NCBI GenBank assembly: GCA_902578775.1
Contig: CACHEF010000001.1
Coordinates: 171,250 to 235,249, forward strand
Source of the DNA: an uncultured Pelagibacteraceae bacterium
Lineage (GTDB): Bacteria > Pseudomonadota > Alphaproteobacteria > Pelagibacterales > Pelagibacteraceae
Length of the DNA stretch: 64,000 nt
Reading direction: 5' to 3'
Part shown: positions 25,609-32,748 of the stretch, in pieces
Position numbering within the stretch: the stretch's first letter is position 1
Layout: every line of letters begins with the position of its first letter
Position numbers and translations under genes: made by a program
Notes under the pieces: model-generated
The model's database searches: none
What the model was told of the DNA's origin: nothing
Seen by the model: the letters and a program-made list of their open reading frames with translations, nothing else

Positions 25609-26259
25609 ATGAAAATTTTAATTAAAACTTTAATCATTTGGTTTACGATTTTTTCTCTCAGTGTAGCAGATGAAATTAAGGTATTTGAATTTACTAGTGA
25701 GGAACTTGCTGAATTAAATGTGAGAAAAGTAAGAGGTGCAGATAATAAGACTTTATATACTGTCGGATCCAATGATAATGGAAATTTTTTAAAAGCTGTT
25801 GCTGATAATGCAGCTTCAGGCTTAGGTAAAGAGATAAAAATAGATTTAAACAAAACACCCTTTATTAATATTACTTGGAAAATTGAGAAAGACTTACCAG
25901 GAATTAAAGAAAATACAAAAAAAGGACATGATTTTGCAGCCAGAGTATTTGCTGTAAAGAAGACTGGCGCTACACCACTTTCAAATAGAGCAATTAATTA
26001 TGTATTTTCAAGTAATAATAAAATTGGTTATAATTCTCCAAGCCCATATACGAAAAAATCTATTGATAATGTCCTAGCTACTACACTTAATAATCTTGAT
26101 GAATGGGTTACTGTAAAATCAAATGTAAAAGAGGATTTTAAGAAATTTCATAATTTAGATGTAAAAGAATTGGATGGTTTGGCAATTATGTCGGATACTG
26201 ATAACTCAAAAAAAAAATCGATTGCTTATTTCCAGAATATATATTTTTCGTCTAAGTGA
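25609..26259 (+). CDS. Exported DUF3047-family protein
   Basis: A 216-residue protein with an N-terminal signal sequence (ILIKTLIIWFTIFSLSVA, cleavage near residue 20). The body carries features I associate with DUF3047: ITWKIEKDLPGIKENTKKGHDFAARVFAVK (from about residue 85), INYVFSSN and the closing GLAIMSDTDNSKKKSIAYFQNIYF. The family looks like a beta-sandwich of unknown role. It is a single gene between two short minus-strand ORFs, with no operon partner to suggest function. Confidence 0.75.
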   Translation: MKILIKTLIIWFTIFSLSVADEIKVFEFTSEELAELNVRKVRGADNKTLYTVGSNDNGNFLKAVADNAASGLGKEIKIDLNKTPFINITWKIEKDLPGIKENTKKGHDFAARVFAVKKTGATPLSNRAINYVFSSNNKIGYNSPSPYTKKSIDNVLATTLNNLDEWVTVKSNVKEDFKKFHNLDVKELDGLAIMSDTDNSKKKSIAYFQNIYFSSK

Positions 26260-26400
26260 TTAAATTTTTAAGTGTTTTTTCAAAAAATTACTTAAAAATG
26301 AAAGAACTACGGCTACAATCACGTCTTCCAATGGACTTGCTTGAGGATAACCAAAATTCCAAATTATTACCAATATTAACCATATAACGAAAATTTTCAT
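26260..26400 (-). CDS. Small exported peptide, 46 aa, unknown
   Basis: Not in the supplied track. It has an ATG start at 26400 on the minus strand. A hydrophobic N-terminus (IFVIWLILVIIWNFGYPQAS) resembles a signal or anchor. It is followed by a second hydrophobic stretch (LEDVIVAVVLSFLSNFL) and a basic end (KKHLKI). The stop lies one base beyond the convergent DUF3047 stop. It fills most of the 199-base gap. Homology is not recognised. Confidence 0.42.
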   Translation of the reverse strand: MKIFVIWLILVIIWNFGYPQASPLEDVIVAVVLSFLSNFLKKHLKI

Positions 26401-26458
26401 TTTATACTTATAGCCTAGTTTCTGTAAAATAATAATATATTTGATATAGTTTTCTTAT

Positions 26459-26881
26459 ATGCATGAAAATTTCTTCCATAAGTTAAAAGTTTATTATGAA
26501 GATACTGACTCTGGTGGTGTAGTCTATTATGCAAACTATCTAAAATATTTGGAAAGAGCTAGAACTGAAGCTTTATTTTCAATTGGCTATAGTAATAAAA
26601 TGGTTCAAAATAAATTTAACTCATTAATAATTGTTAAATCATGTAATATTGAATACAAAAAATCAGCACGTTTGGAAGATGAATTATTAGTAAGATCTTT
26701 TGTCAAATCAATTACTAAAACTTCTTTTTTTATGAATCAAATAATCACAAAGGATGAGGAAATTATTATCGAGGCTCAAGTTCATTTAGTTTTTGTTAAC
26801 TTAGAAGGTAAACCAGTCAAGATACCTGATGAGATTTACTCTAAATTTAAACCTTATTTCTGTGATACAATTAAAACCTAG
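26459..26881 (+). CDS. ybgC: YbgC-type acyl-CoA thioesterase (4-hydroxybenzoyl-CoA thioesterase fold)
   Basis: A 140-residue hotdog-fold thioesterase. The N-terminal motif YYEDTDSGGVVYYANYLKYLERARTEAL (from about residue 12) contains the catalytic Asp and is characteristic of YbgC. Members hydrolyse short or acyl-ACP/CoA thioesters and are often encoded with the Tol-Pal system. No tol gene is adjacent here. The ATG at 26459 gives a start five residues ahead of the conserved region. Its end overlaps the convergent glycosylase gene by 11 bases. Confidence 0.88.
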   Translation: MHENFFHKLKVYYEDTDSGGVVYYANYLKYLERARTEALFSIGYSNKMVQNKFNSLIIVKSCNIEYKKSARLEDELLVRSFVKSITKTSFFMNQIITKDEEIIIEAQVHLVFVNLEGKPVKIPDEIYSKFKPYFCDTIKT

Positions 26882-27551
26882 CAAGTTTTTTTGCTTTTTT
26901 AAATAAATCTACCATCATTTTATTTGAAATAAGTTTTGTGTTAACATTTCTCGGGCTAGGATGATAACTAGATAAAAGAATAAGACCATTAGGTAATAAT
27001 TGAGATTTACCATGTTTGAAAGTAAATTTTTGTTTAATATCAAATTTCTGTTTATATAATTTTACACAATTATCAAAAGCAACTTTACCTAAAGTAACAA
27101 TTACTTTAAGTTTTTTTAAAGATAATAATTCTTCATTAAAAAAATTGGAACAATTTGAAATTTCATTGCTTAATGGTTTGTCCTCTGGTGGTACACATTT
27201 AAGTATATTGGTAATATAGGTAGATTTTAATTTTAAATTATCATTTAGGTTTTTTGAATAAGGGTAATTTGATATACCTACTTCATGTAAACATTTAAAC
27301 AAAAAATCTCCAGATTTATCTCCAGTAAAAGCTCTGCCAGTCCTTGTGCCACCATGAGCTGCAGGTGCAAGTCCAATAATTGCTAATTTTGAATTTAAAT
27401 TACCAAAACCAGGAACTGGTTTACCCCAATAAATGTCATTCATATTTTGTTTTCTTTTTTGCGTGCTTACTTTGTGAACAAATTTAACTAGTCTTGGACA
27501 TTTTTTACAATTAATTATTGTCTTGTTTAAATTATCTAATCTAATATCCAT
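26871..27551 (-). CDS. Uracil-DNA glycosylase superfamily, family 5 (UDGb)-like
   Basis: A 226-residue DNA-repair glycosylase. The Fe-S-type cysteines CKKCPRL lie at about residue 16. The active-site motif GLAPAAHGGTRTGRAF (about residues 60-75) is the family 5/UDGb form, which has Ala-Pro-Ala in place of the acidic residue of families 1 and 4. HPSPRNVNT near residue 200 is the second motif. Such enzymes remove uracil, hypoxanthine or other deaminated bases. The start codon is only two bases from the divergent phosphatase start. Confidence 0.82.
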   Translation of the reverse strand: MDIRLDNLNKTIINCKKCPRLVKFVHKVSTQKRKQNMNDIYWGKPVPGFGNLNSKLAIIGLAPAAHGGTRTGRAFTGDKSGDFLFKCLHEVGISNYPYSKNLNDNLKLKSTYITNILKCVPPEDKPLSNEISNCSNFFNEELLSLKKLKVIVTLGKVAFDNCVKLYKQKFDIKQKFTFKHGKSQLLPNGLILLSSYHPSPRNVNTKLISNKMMVDLFKKAKKLARF

Positions 27552-27553
27552 AA

Positions 27554-28111
27554 ATGAAATTTTTAAAAATCTTTTTAATAATATTTATATCTTTAGTCTC
27601 TTCAGTTAAAGCAGATTTCAACAAAAAATTATTTAAACAACTTGAAGATGGTGGAAAATTAATATTTATTAGGCATGCATATGCACCTGGAAACGGTGAT
27701 CCAGATAATTTCAATCTAAACGATTGTTCTACCCAAAGAAATTTGAGTGAGGAAGGAAGAAAACAAGCAGAATATATTGGAGAATTTTTTAGAGATAAAA
27801 AAATAAAAATTGACCAAGTTTTATCTAGTGAGTGGTGCAGGTGTAAAGAAACAGCAGAAATTGCTTTTACAAATTTTTCTACTAATAGTTTTTTGAATTC
27901 TTTTTATAGCTATAAATTTACAAAAAATAAAAACAAACAAATTAATGCTTTAAATGTATATATAGACAAATTTAAAAGTGATAAAAATTTAGTTTTAGTT
28001 ACACATTATGTTTTAATATCTGAGATTCTAAACTATGGTCCTTCATCTGGTGAAATAGTTGTTTCAGATAAAAATTTTAATATTATAGGAACTATAGAAA
28101 CTAATTATTAA
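27554..28111 (+). CDS. Exported histidine phosphatase-family protein
   Basis: A 185-residue protein with a signal peptide (FLKIFLIIFISLVSSVKA, cleavage near residue 20). The catalytic RHG-like motif is IFIRHAYAPG (about residues 37-46). SSEWCRCKETAEIAF carries the conserved Arg region and VTHYVLISEIL (about residues 148-158) the second His. Periplasmic members dephosphorylate small organic phosphates or are of unknown substrate. It is divergent from the glycosylase gene with a two-base separation, so its promoter must lie inside that gene or the mRNA be leaderless. Confidence 0.82.
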   Translation: MKFLKIFLIIFISLVSSVKADFNKKLFKQLEDGGKLIFIRHAYAPGNGDPDNFNLNDCSTQRNLSEEGRKQAEYIGEFFRDKKIKIDQVLSSEWCRCKETAEIAFTNFSTNSFLNSFYSYKFTKNKNKQINALNVYIDKFKSDKNLVLVTHYVLISEILNYGPSSGEIVVSDKNFNIIGTIETNY

Positions 28112-28116
28112 ATATT

Positions 28117-28242
28117 ATGTCTTCAAAAAAGGCCATGAAACAAGCACAAAAACAAGCTTATGCTAAACATAGAAGTAATATTACTAATAGTCGATTTGCA
28201 ATAAAAAAAAGAAACTTTAATAAAAATAAGAAAAAAAATTAA
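28117..28242 (+). CDS. Small highly basic protein, 41 aa, unknown
   Basis: Not in the supplied track. It starts five bases after the phosphatase stop. It encodes a hydrophilic, Lys/Arg/Asn/Gln-rich peptide (SSKKAMKQAQKQAYAKHRSN, then a KKKN end) with no hydrophobic segment. It could bind nucleic acid, by composition only. Its stop overlaps the convergent gene's stop by four bases. The absence of stops and the operon-like position argue for a gene, but poly-A-rich sequence codes for Lys by chance. Confidence 0.42.
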   Translation: MSSKKAMKQAQKQAYAKHRSNITNSRFAIKKRNFNKNKKKN

Positions 28243-28661
28243 CTTTCATCTTTAAATTTTTCAATTTTTTTACAAGTAGAAATTTTTGAAATTCCTTCCT
28301 CATCATTTAAAACTGTTTTCATAAAAATTTCTTGTTTTCCTTTTTCGAATAAAATTTGTGTATAAAATTGTGGATACCCGTGTTTGTGAGTTAATATTTT
28401 TCCATTTTCTTCATAAATATTTCTCACATAGGTATTATTTTTTTTTACACTTAAATCAGTTAATCTGTACTTTTGATATGTTTTTTCTTTATATACATAA
28501 TTCCTTGTCATAATTAATTCATTAAGATTAAAAATATACTCATTTTTTAAAAACTCATCTTGTTTATCATCACATTTACTTAAGACAATTATTTCTGATT
28601 TAACAAATTGAATTGGTAAAAATAAAAAAAAAGTAAAGATAAATAAATTAATTCCCCTCAT
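28239..28661 (-). CDS. Exported protein of unknown function, 140 aa
   Basis: I do not recognise this family. The N-terminus is a signal sequence (LFIFTFFLFLPIQFVKS, cleavage near residue 22). The mature protein contains a Cys near each end (VLSKCDD and ISTCKKIE) that may form a disulfide. Many charged residues and alternating hydrophobics suggest a small beta-rich periplasmic domain. It is the last of three overlapping minus-strand genes (DUF1289 protein, 57-aa membrane protein, then this), with a 14-base overlap at its start. Confidence 0.6.
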   Translation of the reverse strand: MRGINLFIFTFFLFLPIQFVKSEIIVLSKCDDKQDEFLKNEYIFNLNELIMTRNYVYKEKTYQKYRLTDLSVKKNNTYVRNIYEENGKILTHKHGYPQFYTQILFEKGKQEIFMKTVLNDEEGISKISTCKKIEKFKDES

Positions 28662-28821
28662 TTTTTTCAGCGAAAAATATTCCTATAATAAGAAGTGCAG
28701 TCCATCCTAAACCTAATAGACCTTTAAAAACGCTTGTGTCTGCACTCCAAATATCAAGAAATAAAGCTCCAAAAATAAGGCCTATAATGTATATTATTAT
28801 GACTATTGAAGTTTTACTCAT
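28648..28821 (-). CDS. Small two-helix membrane protein, 57 aa, unknown
   Basis: Not in the supplied track. It starts with ATG at 28821, overlapping the DUF1289 gene's stop by eight bases (ATGAGTAA), and ends inside the next gene's first codons. It has two hydrophobic helices (SIVIIIYIIGLIFGALFL and GLLGLGWTALLIIGIFFA) joined by a short polar loop (DIWSADTSVFK) and a charged end. Double overlap with neighbours and good membrane topology make it one of the most convincing unlisted ORFs here. Function is unknown. Confidence 0.65.
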   Translation of the reverse strand: MSKTSIVIIIYIIGLIFGALFLDIWSADTSVFKGLLGLGWTALLIIGIFFAEKNEGN

Positions 28822-29101
28822 TTTTTAAATTTTTTTTGAATAGAGAGATACCATTTTCAATTTTATATGTATAGGACTCTTCAAAACTTTCCAATTGCCA
28901 TCCTGTTAACCTTTTCTTAATATTTATAAGATTTTCTTTTTTCCAATCATCAGTTGTATCTTCAAGTTTCCAAATTTTTTTTTCTTCTATTGTTCTCGCG
29001 CAACCATAACAATATCCAGTGCTTGGATCTATTTTGCATATACTTATACATGGAGAAACAATCATAAATAATATTATATGGTAAAATAATATATATTTCA
29101 C
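28814..29101 (-). CDS. DUF1289-family small protein
   Basis: A 95-residue ORF with the DUF1289 cysteine pattern SPCISICKIDPSTGYCYGCARTIEE. The four cysteines look like a metal or iron-sulfur site. The family is of unknown function and widespread in proteobacteria. Most DUF1289 proteins begin close to the first Cys, so the internal Met at residue 13 (MIVSPC, start at 29065) is a likelier start than the ATG at 29101, whose extra residues look like unselected AT-rich coding. The helical C-terminal half (RLTGWQLESFEESY) is less conserved. It begins an overlapping three-gene run. Confidence 0.75.
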   Translation of the reverse strand: MKYILFYHIILFMIVSPCISICKIDPSTGYCYGCARTIEEKKIWKLEDTTDDWKKENLINIKKRLTGWQLESFEESYTYKIENGISLFKKNLKNE

Positions 29102-29112
29102 AATAATTGTCG

Positions 29113-29141
29113 TTGGACAAATAGTTTCAATAATATATAAA
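29113..29141 (+). promoter_or_regulatory. Predicted promoter for tRNA-Leu and the tig operon
   Basis: TTGGAC and TATAAA are separated by exactly 17 bases, placing a start site about 8 bases ahead of the mature tRNA. With no obvious terminator between the tRNA and tig, this promoter may also drive tig and perhaps clpP. Confidence 0.6.
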
Positions 29142-29155
29142 ACCCATAAATTTGT

Positions 29156-29240
29156 GGGGCGATGGCGGAATTGGTAGACGCGTTGGTCTTAGGAACCAAT
29201 ATGGCAACATGTGAAGGTTCGAGTCCTTTTCGCCCTACCA
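29156..29240 (+). tRNA. tRNA-Leu, anticodon UAG
   Basis: An 85-base cloverleaf with an acceptor stem GGGGCGA/TCGCCCT (first pair G-U), D-arm GGCGGAATTGGTAGACGC, anticodon stem TTGGT/ACCAA with loop CTTAGGA (anticodon TAG), a class II long variable arm, and TTCGAGT T-loop. The 3' CCA is encoded. It ends ten bases before the tig start codon. Confidence 0.95.
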
Positions 29241-29250
29241 TTAAAAACTT

Positions 29251-30684
29251 ATGAAAGTAACTGTAGAAAATAAAAAGGGTTTAAATAAAGACTTAAAGGT
29301 TTTTATAGATAAAAAAACAATGTCCACTTATATGGACGAAAAATATGAAGAAATCAAAACCACAGTAAATTTAAAAGGTTTTAGACCTGGGAAAGTTCCA
29401 AAAGAAATATTGAAAAGACAATTTGGTAAAGCCGTTTTTACCGAAGTTTTAGATAAAGTATTGAAAGATACATCCACTAAAGCACTTGAAGACAACAAGA
29501 TTAAGCCTGCAGGTCAACCAAAACTTGATTTAAAAACTTATGGTGAGGATAAAGAATTAGAATATGTTCTTTCTGTAACTGAGCTTCCTAAAATAAATAC
29601 AAAAGTAATTACTGATATTAAATTTGACCAGTATATTGTAAAAATTGATCCAAAAGAGGCTGATACAAGAATTAAAGAAATTGCAAAAAACCAGCCAAAC
29701 TTTAAAGATGCTTCTCCAGAAACAAAGGCAAAAGAGGGAGATCTTATTATAATAGATTATAACGCAACAGTAGATGGTAAATCATTCAAAGGAGGTGAGG
29801 GAAAAAATACTCAACTAACACTTGGAAAAGATTTATTTCTTAAAGGTTTTGATAAACAATTAATTGGTGTTATGAAAAATGAAAATAAAATAGTAGATGC
29901 AGTATTGCCAGAAAATTTTCCAGAAAAAGAATTTGCGAATAAAAATGCAAAATTTGACTGTAAAATATTAGCTATAAAAAAACCAGAGGAAGTCAAAATA
30001 AATGATGAATTTGCAAAAAATTTAGGTGCAAAAGATCTTCAAGATTTAAAAAAAATGGTTTCTAATCAGATTAATGATGAATATAAAAATTCTTTAGACA
30101 GATTATCTAAAAATCAAATTTTGAAAGAATTAGAAAAAATTAAGGTTGATGAAATACCTGAAAATTTAATTGAGGAAGAAGTTAAGATTTTATCTCAAGG
30201 AATGAATGAAGAGGATATAAAGAAAAGTAAAAAAAATTTTGAGGAAATTGCAAAAAAAAGAATTAAAACTGGTTTAATTTTAAACGAGTTTGGTGAGCAA
30301 AATCAAATTAAGGTTAATGAACAAGAACTTCAGGCTGAAATACAAAAGCAATTAAGAATGATGCCTGGTCAAGAAAAAATGGTCATGGATTTTTATCAAA
30401 AAAATCCATCTGCAGTAGCGAGTCTAAGAGGAACTGTTTATGAAGAAAAAATCATTAATTTGATTAAGGAAAAAGCTAAGGCAAATAAAAAAGAAATTTC
30501 AAAGGAAGAAGCTGAAAAAATTTTAAAACAATCTCAAAAACAACAGCTAGACCAAGAGCTTAAAGATCAAAGAAAATCAGAAAAAATAGTTAATACAAAA
30601 AAATCTACACAGAACAAAACTAAGACAAAGCCGATAAAAACTAAATCACCAGCCAAAAAATCAAAAAAAGTTAGCAAAAAGTAA
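29251..30684 (+). CDS. tig: Trigger factor, ribosome-associated chaperone and peptidyl-prolyl isomerase
   Basis: A 477-residue protein. The N-terminal ribosome-binding domain contains GFRPGKVPKEILKRQFG (about residues 41-57), including the ribosome-docking signature. A PPIase (FKBP-like) domain follows near residues 150-245 (EGDLIIIDYNATVDGKSF), then the helical C-terminal chaperone domain. The extra 40-residue Lys/Ser/Thr tail (near NKTKTKPIKTKSPAKKSKK) is longer and more basic than in most trigger factors. It binds nascent chains at the ribosome. It is first of the tig-clpP-clpX-lon protein-quality-control run and starts ten bases after tRNA-Leu. Confidence 0.93.
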   Translation: MKVTVENKKGLNKDLKVFIDKKTMSTYMDEKYEEIKTTVNLKGFRPGKVPKEILKRQFGKAVFTEVLDKVLKDTSTKALEDNKIKPAGQPKLDLKTYGEDKELEYVLSVTELPKINTKVITDIKFDQYIVKIDPKEADTRIKEIAKNQPNFKDASPETKAKEGDLIIIDYNATVDGKSFKGGEGKNTQLTLGKDLFLKGFDKQLIGVMKNENKIVDAVLPENFPEKEFANKNAKFDCKILAIKKPEEVKINDEFAKNLGAKDLQDLKKMVSNQINDEYKNSLDRLSKNQILKELEKIKVDEIPENLIEEEVKILSQGMNEEDIKKSKKNFEEIAKKRIKTGLILNEFGEQNQIKVNEQELQAEIQKQLRMMPGQEKMVMDFYQKNPSAVASLRGTVYEEKIINLIKEKAKANKKEISKEEAEKILKQSQKQQLDQELKDQRKSEKIVNTKKSTQNKTKTKPIKTKSPAKKSKKVSKK

Positions 30685-30717
30685 TCTCAAGTTGTATAAC
30701 TAGATCGAATCAACTTT

Positions 30718-31329
30718 ATGATAAATAAAATTTCTGAACAAATGAACAATCTAATCCCAATGGTTGTTGAACAGTCAAACAAAGGTGAAAGAGCTTATGA
30801 TATTTATTCAAGACTTTTAAAAGAAAGAATTATTTTTTTAACTGGTCAAATAAACGATAATGTTGCATCTCTTATAACTGCTCAATTATTATTTTTAGAG
30901 GCCGAGGATCCAAAAAAAGAAATATATTTGTATATAAATAGTCCGGGTGGATTAGTTACTGCAGGTCTTGGAATTTATGACACTATGCAATATATTAAAC
31001 CTCAGATCTCTACTTTATGTATTGGACAAGCTGCTTCTATGGGTTCATTTTTACTTGCTGCAGGTGCTAAAGGTAAAAGATTTTCGTTACCTAATTCTAG
31101 AATTATGGTTCATCAGCCTTCAGCTGGATTTCAAGGACAAGCCACCGACATAGAAATACATGCGAATGAAGTTCTTTCGTTAAAGAAAAGATTAAATGAG
31201 ATATATTCTAAACATACTGGTAAAAGTGTAGATGAAATTAAATCTGCGCTTGAAAGAGATAATTTTATGACAGCGGATGTAGCCAAATCTTTTGGATTAG
31301 TTGATGAAGTTGTAGAAAAAAGATCGTAA
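30718..31329 (+). CDS. clpP: ATP-dependent Clp protease proteolytic subunit
   Basis: A 203-residue serine peptidase. The active-site Ser lies in [14 protein letters not shown] (near residue 107), the His in [12 protein letters not shown] (about 132), and the Asp in the C-terminal region [20 protein letters not shown]. The oxyanion glycines NSPGG are at about residue 78. It forms the tetradecameric ClpP chamber served by ClpX, encoded next. It starts 33 bases after tig and probably shares its transcript. Confidence 0.96.
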   Translation: MINKISEQMNNLIPMVVEQSNKGERAYDIYSRLLKERIIFLTGQINDNVASLITAQLLFLEAEDPKKEIYLYINSPGGLVTAGLGIYDTMQYIKPQISTLCIGQAASMGSFLLAAGAKGKRFSLPNSRIMVHQPSAGFQGQATDIEIHANEVLSLKKRLNEIYSKHTGKSVDEIKSALERDNFMTADVAKSFGLVDEVVEKRS

Positions 31330-31355
31330 TACACCATATATTGAATTTTGTTAAT

Positions 31356-31386
31356 TTGAAACTTGATATCATTGAGACACCTATAT
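31356..31386 (+). promoter_or_regulatory. Possible heat-shock-type promoter before clpX
   Basis: In the 89-base clpP-clpX gap, TTTGAAACTTGAT is followed by CCTATATT, resembling the CTTGAA and C-TATAT boxes of alphaproteobacterial RpoH promoters. The spacing is off: 13 bases from CTTGAT or 19 from TTGAAA to CTATAT. It could be a housekeeping promoter instead. Weakly supported. Confidence 0.28.
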
Positions 31387-31418
31387 TAAAGTAACTTTAT
31401 TGATTCGTTATAAAAATT

Positions 31419-32687
31419 ATGAACACAAATAATAAAAATATTTTGTATTGCTCTTTTTGTGGCAAAAGCCAACATGAGGTAAGAAAGCTTATAGCCGGTC
31501 CAACAGTATTTATCTGTGATGAGTGTGTTGAACTTTGCATGGATATTATAAAGGAAGAGAATAAAGATACTTTTATAAAACATCAAGATGGACTTCCTTC
31601 ACCAAAAGAAATTTGCACAGTTTTAGATGATTATGTAATTGGTCAAGCACATGCTAAAAAAGTTTTATCAGTAGCAGTTCATAACCACTACAAAAGATTA
31701 AATTACGAGAGCAAGACAAGTAAAAATGTTGAGTTAGCAAAATCAAATATTCTGTTAGTTGGACCAACTGGATGTGGAAAAACTTTATTAGCCCAAACCC
31801 TTGCTAGGATATTGGATGTACCTTTTACTATGGCTGATGCAACAACTTTGACTGAGGCAGGTTATGTGGGTGAAGATGTTGAAAATATAATATTGAAATT
31901 GTTACAAGCAGCAGATTATAATGTTGAAAAAGCTCAAAGGGGTATAGTTTATATTGATGAGGTTGATAAGATTAGTAGAAAATCAGAAAATCCATCTATT
32001 ACTAGAGATGTTTCAGGCGAGGGCGTTCAACAAGCTTTACTAAAAATTATGGAAGGAACAGTTGCTAGTGTTCCTCCTCAAGGCGGCAGAAAACATCCGC
32101 AGCAAGAGTTTCTACAAGTTGACACTACTAATATTTTATTTATTTGCGGAGGAGCGTTTGCAGGTTTAGACAAAATAATTTCTCAAAGAGACAAAGGTAC
32201 ATCAATAGGTTTTGGTGCAGATGTAAAAAATACTCAAGATAAAAAGACCGGTGAATGGATGAAAATTCTAGAACCTGAAGATCTTTTAAAATATGGTTTA
32301 ATACCAGAATTTATCGGAAGATTGCCCATGATAGCAACCCTTGAGGATTTAGATGAGAAATCGTTAATTAAAATATTACAAGAACCAAAAAATTCTTTAA
32401 CCAAACAATATCAAGAATTATTTAAATTAGATGGAGCTAAATTATTATTTAAAGATAATGCTTTAAAAGAAATAGCTCAAAAAGCAATTAGAAAAAAGAC
32501 TGGTGCAAGAGGTTTGAGATCTATTCTTGAGAATATATTACTAAAAACAATGTACGATTTACCAAGTCAAGATAATATAGAAGAAGTTATTATTGATGCA
32601 TCAGCTGTAAAAGGTTTGACCCAACCAATTTTGGTGCATTCGAAAAGTGATGGAAAACCAAAAAATAACAAAACATCAGCGGCTTAA
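31419..32687 (+). CDS. clpX: Clp protease ATP-binding specificity subunit ClpX
   Basis: A 422-residue AAA+ unfoldase. The N-terminal C4 zinc finger [18 protein letters not shown]...CDEC (about residues 12-38) is intact. Walker A is [17 protein letters not shown] (about residues 110-126) and Walker [10 protein letters not shown] (about 180). The sensor region [10 protein letters not shown] (about 362) and the pore-type loop GYVGEDVEN are visible. It unfolds tagged proteins and feeds them to ClpP. It follows clpP by 89 bases with a possible promoter between them. Confidence 0.97.
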   Translation: MNTNNKNILYCSFCGKSQHEVRKLIAGPTVFICDECVELCMDIIKEENKDTFIKHQDGLPSPKEICTVLDDYVIGQAHAKKVLSVAVHNHYKRLNYESKTSKNVELAKSNILLVGPTGCGKTLLAQTLARILDVPFTMADATTLTEAGYVGEDVENIILKLLQAADYNVEKAQRGIVYIDEVDKISRKSENPSITRDVSGEGVQQALLKIMEGTVASVPPQGGRKHPQQEFLQVDTTNILFICGGAFAGLDKIISQRDKGTSIGFGADVKNTQDKKTGEWMKILEPEDLLKYGLIPEFIGRLPMIATLEDLDEKSLIKILQEPKNSLTKQYQELFKLDGAKLLFKDNALKEIAQKAIRKKTGARGLRSILENILLKTMYDLPSQDNIEEVIIDASAVKGLTQPILVHSKSDGKPKNNKTSAA

Positions 32688-32748
32688 TAGACATTAATAA
32701 CTATCAAAAAGCTATTGCAATATTAAATTTAATCTCCATATTCAGCTC

